From: JAEMQF01 sp963850525
GTDB lineage: Bacteria > Pseudomonadota > Gammaproteobacteria > Burkholderiales > Burkholderiaceae_C
Direction of reading: 5' to 3'
NCBI GenBank assembly: GCA_963850525.1
Contig: CAWKLQ010000008.1
Span: forward strand, 124,001 to 188,000
Length of the DNA stretch: 64,000 nucleotides
Each line of letters opens with the position of its first letter. The first letter of the stretch is position 1. The notes under the pieces were generated by a model. It made no database searches, was not told where the DNA came from, and saw nothing but the letters and a program-made list of their open reading frames with translations. The position numbers were made by a program, and so were the translations under genes. Below, piece by piece: positions 43,697 through 51,899 of the stretch.

Positions 43697-45283
43697 ATGA
43701 TGCACAGACTTTGCACAAGCATGGCAGCGCGCCTTGGGCTCGCACTCGCACTGCTGGCAATGCTCGCGAGCTGTGCGACGCTTCGCCTGGACGTTGCGCG
43801 CCCCGCGTCGCACGCCTTCGCGCCGACGCAAGACACCTTGCTCGGGCGGGCCTACCCGCCGCGCCATTCCGCCTCGGGTGACGTCGTCTCGGGCGTGCGC
43901 CTGCTCGCCTCCGGCGTCGAAGCCTTCGTCTTGCGCGCCGCGCTCGCCGAGACCGCACAGCGCACGATCGACATGCAGTACTACGTGGTGGCGCAAGACG
44001 CCACCGCCACGCTGCTGCTGTACCGCACCCTGCTCGCCGCGCAGCGTGGCGTGCGCGTGCGCCTGCTGCTCGACGACATCGGCGCGGCGGGGCGCGACTT
44101 CGACCTCGCCACGCTGGCCGCGCACCGCAACGTGCAGATCAGGATCTTCAATCCGTTCCTGGGGCGCGCCCCGTTCGGCGTGTCCCGGCTGTTCGAATTC
44201 ATCGGCGACAGCGAACGCCTGAACCGGCGCATGCACAACAAACTCTGGATCGCCGACAACGCCGTCGCCGTGGTGGGTGGGCGCAACCTCGGCGACGCAT
44301 ATTTCGCGGCGCAGGGTGAAGGCGACTTCGCCGACCTCGACGTGCTGGCCACCGGGCCGGTGGTCGCGCAGGCGTCGGCCAGTTTTGACGAATATTGGAA
44401 CAGCGAATCGGCGGTACCGATCGCCGCGTTCGTCGGTGAAGCGCCGAGCCGCAAAGAGTTCGATGACGTGGTTTCGGCGCTGGCCGTGCAGGCGGCGCGC
44501 TTTCGCGAAAGCGCGTACGCGCAGGCGCTGCGCGAGGCAGACGTGGGGCGCCAGTTGCGCGAGGGGCGGCTCGAGTTCATCACGGCACACGCGTGGGCGG
44601 TCTACGACCCGCCGGGCAAACTCGACACATCAGCGCCTGCCGACACGGGGAGGATTCTCGCCGCGCTGCGCCCCCTGGTCGAAGCGGCGAAGCACGAGGT
44701 GATCCTGGTCACGCCCTATTTCATTCCGAGCGCGCGCGGCATCGACCTGTTGTGTGCGCTGACCCAGCGCGGCGTCAGGGTTCGCATCCTGACGAATTCG
44801 CTCGCATCCACCGACGTGCCCGCCGTGCACTCGGGCTACGCGCGCTACCGGCCGCGCCTAGTCGCCTGCGGCGTGCAGCTGCACGAACTGCGGCCGAATC
44901 TCACGCGTTCGACACGCACTCGCTCGGGGTTCTCGTCGGGCGCAAGCCTGCACGCCAAGGCGATCGCCGTGGACCGCAAGGTGGTGATCGTCGGCTCGAT
45001 GAACCTGGACCCACGCTCCCGGCTGTCGAACACGGAGATTGCGATCGCCATCGAAAGCCCCGAACTGGGTGCGCAACTCGCCGCGATGTTCGAGGAGGCG
45101 ACGGCGCTTGACCAAGCCTACGACGTGCGCTCGAGCGAGCCCGGCAATCCGAACGCGCCGCTGCTGTGGCTGGGCCGCGAAGGCGATCAAGCCGTGCGCT
45201 ACACGGACGAGCCGGGTGCCAGCTGGTGGCGCCGAATCGTCTCCGACCTGTTCGATGCGCTCGTGCCGGAAGATCTGCTGTGA
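43697..45283 (+). CDS. Phospholipase D / cardiolipin synthase-like lipoprotein
   Basis: This 528-residue protein starts MMHRLCTSMAARLGLALALL and has a lipobox ending in Cys26 (AMLASC). Two HKD motifs are complete: HNKLWIAD (His180, Lys182, Asp187) and HAKAIAVD (His419, Lys421, Asp426). Each is followed by GxxN-type residues (GGRN, GSMN). Size and spacing resemble ClsC-type cardiolipin synthases, which join phosphatidyl groups at the envelope. Phospholipase activity is the alternative. ATG 43697 is preferred because earlier in-frame residues overlap the promoter palindrome. Confidence 0.88.
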   Translation: MMHRLCTSMAARLGLALALLAMLASCATLRLDVARPASHAFAPTQDTLLGRAYPPRHSASGDVVSGVRLLASGVEAFVLRAALAETAQRTIDMQYYVVAQDATATLLLYRTLLAAQRGVRVRLLLDDIGAAGRDFDLATLAAHRNVQIRIFNPFLGRAPFGVSRLFEFIGDSERLNRRMHNKLWIADNAVAVVGGRNLGDAYFAAQGEGDFADLDVLATGPVVAQASASFDEYWNSESAVPIAAFVGEAPSRKEFDDVVSALAVQAARFRESAYAQALREADVGRQLREGRLEFITAHAWAVYDPPGKLDTSAPADTGRILAALRPLVEAAKHEVILVTPYFIPSARGIDLLCALTQRGVRVRILTNSLASTDVPAVHSGYARYRPRLVACGVQLHELRPNLTRSTRTRSGFSSGASLHAKAIAVDRKVVIVGSMNLDPRSRLSNTEIAIAIESPELGAQLAAMFEEATALDQAYDVRSSEPGNPNAPLLWLGREGDQAVRYTDEPGASWWRRIVSDLFDALVPEDLL

Positions 45284-45403
45284 GGGCTTGGCGCTGAAAT
45301 GAAACCGGGCCGCCTCCATTTGAGTCAGGGCTGCGGCGGCGCGCTGACGGCCGTCGGCCCATTCCTGCCGTTCAATGTGGCCTCGAGGCTTGCCCAACAA
45401 ACC

Positions 45404-45506
45404 TCGTCATCCCGGCGAAAGCCGGGATCCACCGGTTGCACGCAATGAACGCTTCGCTGGAAGCGCGACTTCCACGGGTGGATCCCGGCTTTCGCCGGGA
45501 TGACGA
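45404..45506. repeat. Inverted pair of REP-like palindromes (30-bp arms)
   Basis: Arms at 45404-45433 and 45477-45506 are perfect 30-bp inverted complements with a 43-bp spacer. Each arm is itself a hairpin (TCATCCCGGC-GAAA-GCCGGGATCC). One unit is nearly the same as the hypD-hypE element at 4268-4295. Such paired units resemble bacterial interspersed mosaic/REPIN elements mobilised by a genome-encoded transposase. Confidence 0.85.
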
Positions 45507-45639
45507 ACTTCATGCGTCGTGCCCTTTGCGCGGCACCTCGCCATGCTGAGCTTTGATCAGTGGCACGCGTGAGCGCACCCACAGCGGTCGTTCAAACGGC
45601 CGCTTTGGGCCGAATGCATTCCGTCAACACGAGCCTTGG

Positions 45640-45653
45640 TTGATGCGAGTCAA
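45640..45653. promoter_or_regulatory. FNR-like box upstream of the second ABC exporter
   Basis: TTGAT-GCGA-GTCAA deviates from TTGAT-N4-ATCAA at one position. Its centre is about 100 bp upstream of the adaptor gene start, the same distance as for hupS. Binding inferred. Confidence 0.5.
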
Positions 45654-45746
45654 ACCCGAACTCATTCCGATGGCCCAGGATGCGCGTTCACGTTGCACAG
45701 CCCGCCCACCCCATGACCGAAAGCCTCACCTTCCGTTTCGGTCGAG

Positions 45747-46907
45747 ATGCGAATGAAGCGTAGCAAGCCTCTCGTCGCTGGGCTTGCCGCCACTCTGATT
45801 TTGCTCATCGCCTCGGGCGCTGCCTACCTGCGTTTCGGGCGCACTGTCGCGGTGCCCGTGACCGAAGCACTGCTCGGCGAAGTGGTGCAGCGCGTCGTCG
45901 GCCCCGGCAGCGTGCAGGCGCGCGTGCCGGTGACGCTGAGCGCGCGCATCACGGCAACACTGCGCCAGCTCGATGCCGACGTCGGCGACGTCGTGAAACG
46001 CGGCCAGACCCTGGCCGTGCTCGATGGTCGCGACCTCAGCGCACGGCGCGGCGTCGTCGGCGGCCAGCAAGACGCTCTGGCGCACAACCGCGAGGCAGCG
46101 CAGGCCAACGTGGCCAAGGCGCAGGCCGAACTCGAACTGGCCCGCAGCAAGCAGCAGCGCGACGCCGAATTGCTGCGCACCGGCTTCGTGTCGCAGGCGG
46201 TGCTCGATGCGTCCGACGCCGCGTTGCGCGCCGCGGCGGCGAACCTGGAAAACGCGCGCGCGGCGCATTCGGCGCGCGAAGACGACGCACAGGCCCTGCG
46301 CCAGGAGGCGCTGTACGCCGATACCCAACTTTCGTTCACGCGCATCACGGCGCCGATGGACGGCGTGATCATCGCGCGCCTGGCCGAGGTGGGCGCCACG
46401 CTGGTGCCTGGCAGCCCGCTGTTTCGGCTCGTCGACCCGGCCACGCTGTGGGTGGCGACGCGGGTCGACGAATCGGTCGTCGGCCGCGTGCAGGTCGGCC
46501 ACACGGCGAGCATTCGCCTGCGCACCGGCGAAACCTCGAGCGGAAAGGTCGCACGCATCGCGCGCCAGTCCGACGCGGCGACGCGCGAACTCGAGGTCGA
46601 CGTCGGATTCGACGTGCCGCCGGCGCGCTTCGCGATCGATCAGGAGGCCGAAGTCTCGATCGACACCGGCGTCGTGCGTGGGATCACGCTGCCGCTGACC
46701 GCACTGGCGCGTGACGGCGCAGGCCGGCAAGGCGTGCTCGTCATCGTCGATTCGCGAACCGAGTTTCGCGCGGTGCAAACCGGCGCGAGCGACGGCCAGC
46801 GCGTCCTGGTCGTCAAAGGTCTGGCGAGCGGCGAGCGTGTCATCGCGCGGGTTGAAGGCGTGAGCGCCGGCATGCGCGTACGCGCCATCGAGGGGCTGGG
46901 CCGCTGA
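45747..46907 (+). CDS. MFP/RND-type periplasmic adaptor of an ABC exporter
   Basis: This 386-residue protein has an N-terminal anchor (LVAGLAATLILLIASGAAYL) and a barrel-sandwich domain (RITATLRQLDADVGDVVKRGQTLAVLDGRDL). An alpha hairpin follows (QANVAKAQAELELARSKQQRDAELLRTGFVSQ), with the returning strand TRITAPMDGVIIARLAEVGATLVPG. The C-terminal barrel (GITLPLTALARDG) completes it. It heads the unit adaptor-permease-ATPase. Confidence 0.9.
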   Translation: MRMKRSKPLVAGLAATLILLIASGAAYLRFGRTVAVPVTEALLGEVVQRVVGPGSVQARVPVTLSARITATLRQLDADVGDVVKRGQTLAVLDGRDLSARRGVVGGQQDALAHNREAAQANVAKAQAELELARSKQQRDAELLRTGFVSQAVLDASDAALRAAAANLENARAAHSAREDDAQALRQEALYADTQLSFTRITAPMDGVIIARLAEVGATLVPGSPLFRLVDPATLWVATRVDESVVGRVQVGHTASIRLRTGETSSGKVARIARQSDAATRELEVDVGFDVPPARFAIDQEAEVSIDTGVVRGITLPLTALARDGAGRQGVLVIVDSRTEFRAVQTGASDGQRVLVVKGLASGERVIARVEGVSAGMRVRAIEGLGR

Positions 46908-46930
46908 GGGCGCGGCGCGCAACCGCGACC

Positions 46931-48124
46931 ATGGACCTGGCCGTCAAGGACATTCGCCGCCACGTCGGCAAGTTCGTCGCCACGATAGTCGGCGTAGCGA
47001 TGCTGCTCGCCATCGTGCTCGTAATGAACGGCATCTATCAGGGCAACATCGCCGACGGCGTGTGGCTGATCGAGAACACCGCCACCGACCTGTGGGTTGT
47101 GGAGCGTGGGCGCGGCGGGCCGTTCAACGAGAGCTCGCGCCTGCCGCTCGACAGCCACAAGAGCGTGGCCGCGACGCCCGGTGTGGCCAAAGCGAGCCCG
47201 CTGGTGATCTATGGCGCGCAGCGCGACATCGCCGGCAAAAGCCGGCAGTTCACGATCATCGGCTACGACGTGTTCGGTGGCCTGGGCGGGCCCGCAGGTT
47301 TGGTGCGCGGGCGTTCGCTCGAAGCGCCGCACTACGAAATGGTGGCCGACCGCAAGCTCGGCCTGTCACTCGGCGACAGCGTTGCCTTGGGGACGCACGA
47401 GTACCGCGTGGTCGGCATCACGCAGGGCGCGGTCGATTCCGGCGGCAACCCACTCGTTTACCTGTCCCTTCCCGATGCGCAGGAAGTGCAGTTCGAGCAG
47501 GACAACCGGGCACTGGTGGCAGCGCGCGCGGCGAATCTGAAGCGCCTGGAGCGCGCTGGCTATACGAGCGAGCAGGCAAGCCGGCTGCTGCCGCTGCTGG
47601 CAGCGACCGGCGATACGGTCAACGCGGTGTTGGTCAGGCTTGCGCCGGGCGCCGACGCCGCGACGGTTGCGCAGCACATCCGCGACTGGCTCTACTTCAA
47701 CGTCTACACCAGCGACGCGGAGCGCGAGCTGATGCTCGAAGGCCGGCTGCGCATGATGTCGGCGGTGCTGGGCCTGTTCCGTGCTCTTCTGGTCGTCGTG
47801 TCGATCGTCATCATTGCGCTGATCATCTATGTGCTGACGATCGAGAAGATCAGGTCGATCGCCACGTTGAAGCTGATCGGCGCGCCGAACCGGGTGATCG
47901 TGCGCCTGATCATGGAGCAGTCGATGGCGCTCACGCTGGCGAGCTTCGCCGTCGCCTACGGCCTGCGCGAGTTGATCGCGCCCGGCTTTCCGCGCAGCCT
48001 GACTTTTTTGGCGCAGGAAACCGCCGCCACCTTCGTCGTGATGCTCATCGGTGGCGTGGTGGCGAGCCTGCTGGCAATCTGGCACGCGCTGCGCACGCCG
48101 CCGCAGCTTGCGCTGGGTGGTTGA
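46931..48124 (+). CDS. FtsX-type ABC exporter permease
   Basis: This 397-residue protein has one N-terminal helix (FVATIVGVAMLLAIVLVMNGIY) and a periplasmic MacB-like domain. Three C-terminal helices follow with the FtsX core LIIYVLTIEKIRSIATLKLIGAPNRVIVRLIMEQ. It starts 23 bp after the adaptor. The closest type is the DevC/MacB class, with permease and ATPase as separate proteins. Confidence 0.9.
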   Translation: MDLAVKDIRRHVGKFVATIVGVAMLLAIVLVMNGIYQGNIADGVWLIENTATDLWVVERGRGGPFNESSRLPLDSHKSVAATPGVAKASPLVIYGAQRDIAGKSRQFTIIGYDVFGGLGGPAGLVRGRSLEAPHYEMVADRKLGLSLGDSVALGTHEYRVVGITQGAVDSGGNPLVYLSLPDAQEVQFEQDNRALVAARAANLKRLERAGYTSEQASRLLPLLAATGDTVNAVLVRLAPGADAATVAQHIRDWLYFNVYTSDAERELMLEGRLRMMSAVLGLFRALLVVVSIVIIALIIYVLTIEKIRSIATLKLIGAPNRVIVRLIMEQSMALTLASFAVAYGLRELIAPGFPRSLTFLAQETAATFVVMLIGGVVASLLAIWHALRTPPQLALGG

Positions 48125-48126
48125 GC

Positions 48127-48834
48127 GTGGCCGTCGTCGAAGTCGAGGGCGTGTCCAAGACTTTCGGCAGCGGCGAACTTGCCGTGCATGCGCTCAAGCC
48201 GTGTTCGTTCACGGTGCAGGAAGGCGAACTCGCCGCGCTGCTGGGACCCAGTGGCTCGGGCAAGAGCACGCTGCTGCTGTCGATCAGCCTGATCCTCGAG
48301 CCGAGCAGCGGGCGCATCGTCATCAACGGGCAGGAGGTCTACAACAACGGCTGGACCGGCGTCGACGAGCGCGCGTTCCGGCGCCGCAACATCGGTTTCA
48401 TCTTCCAGCAGCACAACCTGATCCCCTTTCTCACGGCGCTGGAGAACGTCGCCTTGGTGATGCAATTGAACGGCATCAACCGGCGCGAGGCGGCGCGCCG
48501 CGCAAAGGAGTTGCTCGGCTACCTCGAGATCGCGCACCGCGCCGATTCATTGCCCGCCAATCTGTCGGGCGGCGAGCAGCAGCGCGTGGCGATCGGGCGC
48601 GCGCTGGCCAACGAGCCGCCGCTGATCCTGGCCGATGAGCCCACTGCGGCGCTGGACACCGAGCGCGGCTCCAAGGTCATGGCGCTGCTAAAGAAGATCG
48701 CGCGCGAGCGCCGCTCGGCCGTGATCGCCGTGACGCACGATCACCGCATGATCGAAGGCTTCGACACCGTCTACCACCTCGAGGACGGCGTGCTGACACG
48801 AATGCCGCAAGCCGCGGCCAGGGTATTGCCGTGA
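48127..48834 (+). CDS. ABC exporter ATP-binding protein (DevA/LolD type)
   Basis: This 235-residue ATPase starts at GTG 48127, 2 bp after the permease stop. It has Walker A GPSGSGKSTLL, Q-loop FIFQQHNLIPFLTALENVAL, signature LSGGEQQRVAIGRAL, Walker B LILADEPTAALD and H-loop AVTHDHRM. An adaptor-permease-ATPase (DevBCA-like) exporter often secretes glycolipids or envelope material; the substrate here is unknown. Confidence 0.92.
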   Translation: MAVVEVEGVSKTFGSGELAVHALKPCSFTVQEGELAALLGPSGSGKSTLLLSISLILEPSSGRIVINGQEVYNNGWTGVDERAFRRRNIGFIFQQHNLIPFLTALENVALVMQLNGINRREAARRAKELLGYLEIAHRADSLPANLSGGEQQRVAIGRALANEPPLILADEPTAALDTERGSKVMALLKKIARERRSAVIAVTHDHRMIEGFDTVYHLEDGVLTRMPQAAARVLP

Positions 48835-48847
48835 GGCATCGAGTCTC

Positions 48848-48861
48848 TTGCGCGGCGTCAA
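48848..48861. promoter_or_regulatory. Weak FNR-like palindrome upstream of sqr
   Basis: TTGCG-CGGC-GTCAA keeps the outer TTG...TCAA but has three deviations from consensus. It is centred about 70 bp upstream of the sqr ATG. It is listed because of position and company; on its own it would not be convincing. Confidence 0.25.
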
Positions 48862-48924
48862 GCCAGGGGCTTGCCCCCGCTGTTCAACTCACCCGCGTGC
48901 CCTTCCCTGGGCAATGGAGTCAAC

Positions 48925-50208
48925 ATGGCACACATCGTCGTGATGGGCGCAGGCATCGGCGGCATGCCCGCCGCGTATGAACTGCGCGCGCTGCTGCCCA
49001 AGCAGCACGAGGTGACCGTGGTCAACGCCGCCGACACCTTCCAGTTCGTGCCGTCCAATCCCTGGGTTGCCGTGGGCTGGCGCGATCGTGCCGCCGTCAC
49101 GCTGCAAATCGCGCCCTTGCTCGCGCGCAAGGGCATCGGGTTCAAGCCCAAGGCGGTGACGGCGATCGACGCTCCCGGCAGCCGCCTGACGCTGGAGGGC
49201 GGCGAGGTTCTGCCCTACGACTACCTGGTCATCACGACCGGCCCCAGGCTCAGCTTCGATGAGGTGCCGGGCGCCGGCCCTTCGACCTCAGGCGGCGGCC
49301 ACACGCACTCGATCTGCACACTCGACCACGCAGAACGGTTCTACGACGCGTACCAGAAGTTCCTGCTCGATCCGGGGCCTGTCGTGATCGGCGCCATGCC
49401 GGGAGCGAGCTGCTTCGGCCCGGCCTACGAGTTTGCGTTCATCCTGGACACCGACTTGCGCCGCCGCAAACTGCGCCACAAGGTGCCCATCACCTTCGTC
49501 ACCGCCGAGCCCTACATCGGCCACCTCGGCTTGGGCGGCGTGGGCGACTCGAAATCGATGCTCGAGTCCGAACTGCGCAGCCGCGACACGAAGTGGATCA
49601 CCAACGCCAAGACGACCAGGGTCGAAGCCGGCAAGCTCTTCACGACCGAGCTCGACGATCGCGGCCAAGTGCTCAAGGAACACGAGATCGCCTTCAAGCT
49701 GTCGATGATGTTGCCGGCGTTCAAGGGCGTCGACGCGGTCGCGGCCGTGGCCGACCTGTGCAACCCGCGCGGCTTCGTGCTCATCGACGAACACCAGCGC
49801 AGCAAGAAGTACCGCAACATCTTCGCCGCCGGCGTGTGCGTGGCGATTCCGCCGGTCGAGGTCACCCCCGTGCCCAGCGGCGCGCCCAAGACCGGCTACA
49901 TGATCGAGACCATGATCACGGCGCTGACGCACAACATCGCCGACGAGCTGGCCGGCAAGCCGGCCACCGCCAGGGCGACGTGGAACGCGATCTGCCTGGC
50001 CGACATGGGCGACACCGGCGCGGCGTTCGTCGCGCTGCCGCAGATCCCGCCGCGCAACGTCAACTGGTTCAAGAAGGGGAAATGGGTGCACCTGGCGAAG
50101 ATCGCCTTCGAAAAATACTTCATGCGCAAGATGAAAACCGGCAACTCCGACCCCATCTACGAGAAGTACGTGTTGAAGTTGCTCGGCATCGTGCGGCTGG
50201 TCGAGTGA
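48925..50208 (+). CDS. sqr: Sulfide:quinone oxidoreductase (type I-like)
   Basis: This 427-residue flavoprotein oxidises sulfide and passes electrons to quinone. It has the FAD dinucleotide fold VVMGAGIGGMPAAYEL. Three cysteines match the catalytic trio of the Acidithiobacillus ferrooxidans enzyme: Cys131 (HSICTLDH), Cys163 (GASCFGPAYEF) and Cys357 (WNAICLADMGD). VEVTPVPSGAPKTGYMIETM and an amphipathic C-terminus (VHLAKIAFEKYFMRKMK) for membrane binding are typical. ATG 48925 has GGAG upstream; longer in-frame reading has no support. The two following genes probably share its transcript. Confidence 0.93.
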   Translation: MAHIVVMGAGIGGMPAAYELRALLPKQHEVTVVNAADTFQFVPSNPWVAVGWRDRAAVTLQIAPLLARKGIGFKPKAVTAIDAPGSRLTLEGGEVLPYDYLVITTGPRLSFDEVPGAGPSTSGGGHTHSICTLDHAERFYDAYQKFLLDPGPVVIGAMPGASCFGPAYEFAFILDTDLRRRKLRHKVPITFVTAEPYIGHLGLGGVGDSKSMLESELRSRDTKWITNAKTTRVEAGKLFTTELDDRGQVLKEHEIAFKLSMMLPAFKGVDAVAAVADLCNPRGFVLIDEHQRSKKYRNIFAAGVCVAIPPVEVTPVPSGAPKTGYMIETMITALTHNIADELAGKPATARATWNAICLADMGDTGAAFVALPQIPPRNVNWFKKGKWVHLAKIAFEKYFMRKMKTGNSDPIYEKYVLKLLGIVRLVE

Positions 50209-50251
50209 GGCCCGCCAGGGCGCGATGCCGTCTCTCACTCTGGAGTCACAC

Positions 50252-50533
50252 ATGAACCTGCAATTCGAAGTCGAAAACCTGAAGTGCGGCGGTTGCGCGC
50301 AAACCATCGAAAGCACCCTGCGCGCCGATCCGCGCGTGACGCGGGTGGCCGTGGATGTGCCGAGCAAGGTCGTTGACATCGAGGCCAGTGCCGGTCTGCG
50401 GCAGGACTTCGCGGCCGAACTTGCGCGCATCGGCTATCCGGAAAAGGGCACGGTCGAAGGATTGCGCTCCGCGGCCGCCATGGCCAAGTCATTCGTGAGC
50501 TGCGCCGTCGGCCACTTTTCCGACAAGGCTTGA
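50252..50533 (+). CDS. HMA-domain metal-binding protein (copper chaperone-like)
   Basis: This 93-residue protein begins MNLQFEVENLKCGGCAQTIE, where CGGC is the CxxC metal site of heavy-metal-associated domains. A ~25-residue tail after the domain holds another Cys (KSFVSCAVGHF), unusual for CopZ-like chaperones. ATG 50252 has GGAG eleven bases upstream. Between sqr and a glutamine amidotransferase, it may bind copper or a sulfur intermediate. Confidence 0.82.
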   Translation: MNLQFEVENLKCGGCAQTIESTLRADPRVTRVAVDVPSKVVDIEASAGLRQDFAAELARIGYPEKGTVEGLRSAAAMAKSFVSCAVGHFSDKA

Positions 50534-50536
50534 CGC

Positions 50537-51370
50537 GTGTGCGAGTTGTTCACCTTTGCCGGCGAACAGCCGGCGTTGCTGCAATTTGCGCTGCATGAAT
50601 TTGCCCAGCACGGCGGTGGCACGCGCAACGCTGACGGTTGGGGCATCGCCCACTACATCGATCGCGACGTGCGACTGCTCAAGGAGCCCAGTGCGGCACG
50701 CGACAGCGCCTGCCTGAGTTTCATCGAACAGCATCCGCTGCGAAGCGCCCTGGTGTTGAGCCACATCCGGCGCGCGACCCAGGGCGTCTCGGCGGTTCGC
50801 AACTGCCAACCGTTTGTGCGCGAACTGGGGGGTGCGATGCACGTGTTCGCGCACAACGGGAATCTCGATCGCCTCGCCCTGGGGCGCAAGGCTTCATCGG
50901 ACGGCTTTCGTCCCGTGGGCGAGACCGATTCGGAACTGGCGTTTTGCATCCTGCTCGAGCGGCTTCGGCCGCTTTGGCGAACTGCGACCGGCCCGCCGGA
51001 CTTGCACCAGCGTCGCCGCGTTGTTGCGCAATTCGCGCAGGAACTGCGCGAACTCGGCCCCGCCAATTTCATCTATGCCGACGACGATGCGCTGTTCGCG
51101 CATGGCCACAAGCGCACCCAGGAAGACGGCACGCTGCGACCGCCGGGACTTCATCTGTTGTGCCGCGATTGCAGCGTTGGCCCCCTTGACTTCGATGCGC
51201 GAGGGCTGCAACTCGCGGCGTCGCAGGCCGGCGCAGCGCAGGTTCTGTTGGCCAGCGTGGCGCTCACTTCGGATCCGTCGTGGCGCGCGCTGCGCGAAGG
51301 TGAACTGCTGGTGGTGAGGGCCGGTCGCGTTGCGACGGGAGAAGAGGCTGCGGCAGCAGTCACACCGTGA
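50537..51370 (+). CDS. Class II glutamine amidotransferase
   Basis: This 277-residue Ntn-type amidotransferase starts (GTG) MCELFTFAGE, exposing catalytic Cys2. NADGWGIAHY, SHIRRATQG and AHNGNLD supply the glutamine-binding loop and oxyanion residues. The family (YafJ/EgtC-like) releases ammonia from glutamine or cleaves gamma-glutamyl amides; no synthase domain is attached. It starts 3 bp after the HMA gene. Confidence 0.88.
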   Translation: MCELFTFAGEQPALLQFALHEFAQHGGGTRNADGWGIAHYIDRDVRLLKEPSAARDSACLSFIEQHPLRSALVLSHIRRATQGVSAVRNCQPFVRELGGAMHVFAHNGNLDRLALGRKASSDGFRPVGETDSELAFCILLERLRPLWRTATGPPDLHQRRRVVAQFAQELRELGPANFIYADDDALFAHGHKRTQEDGTLRPPGLHLLCRDCSVGPLDFDARGLQLAASQAGAAQVLLASVALTSDPSWRALREGELLVVRAGRVATGEEAAAAVTP

Positions 51371-51899
51371 AAGGCCGGACGCGCGGACCCGCAATCCCCG
51401 CGGGCGAAATTTGGGCGCATGGCAGCACCAGCCCTGCGCACCGCGTCGATACGGCGTGGGGTGCGCGAGAGCGAGCCGCGCAGATGCATCGTGAAAGGTT
51501 GCTTTCGATCAGGAGGGTGAGGTCGGTCTGCGGGGGTGAGCAGCGGCTCGTACCGCATAGGTGACGGTCGAGTCACCACGTCGAAAGTCCGCGATGTGCG
51601 CACTGGGAACGATCTGGCTTGTAACTGCCGGGTGGCGACCAGACGCAACCTTCAACGAGTAGCTGGCTCGCGGTTATTCGACGTGGATTGATGCTGGCAC
51701 TATCAAGCCGGAGTACCTGTTGTGGGAGCCCACGGCTCAAAGTGCGAGGTTCAGCGACGTGGAGAATCTGAGGAACATGGGTGGCGGTCACACCGACGCC
51801 GACCCGCTTGGAATGGGATGCCAAGTTGGTCATGACGGTTGAAGCGTTCGCCGTGGGTACTTCAGCTGGCTCGGAATTTCCGCTGCCTGGCCCATGTCG
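51371..51899. other. 529-bp region without an intact gene; possible coding remnant
   Basis: No RNA gene or mobile element is recognised. On the plus strand a frame interrupted by one TAG reads ALGTIWLVTAGWRPDATFNE, stop, LARGYSTWIDAGTIKPEYLL and on to HTDADPLGMGCQVGHDG (about 51595-51843). Its composition looks protein-like and less GC-rich than neighbours. It may be the decayed end of a gene removed when the defence genes arrived. Low confidence. Confidence 0.3.

Larger units (their letters stand above)
45284..45746. other. 463-bp intergenic region with REP pair and FNR-like box
   Basis: No gene is recognised here. The region holds an inverted pair of REP-like palindromes (45404-45506) and an FNR-like box (45640-45653). 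The last ~90 bp before the adaptor gene contain CCGTTTCGGTCGAGATG-type sequence with little ribosome-site character. The REP pair could end the phospholipase transcript. Confidence 0.6.

Noticed and set aside
51371..51600. Structured RNA or tmRNA-like sequence after the amidotransferase gene.
   Set aside because: No tRNA-like fold, CCA end or convincing paired helices could be traced by eye.
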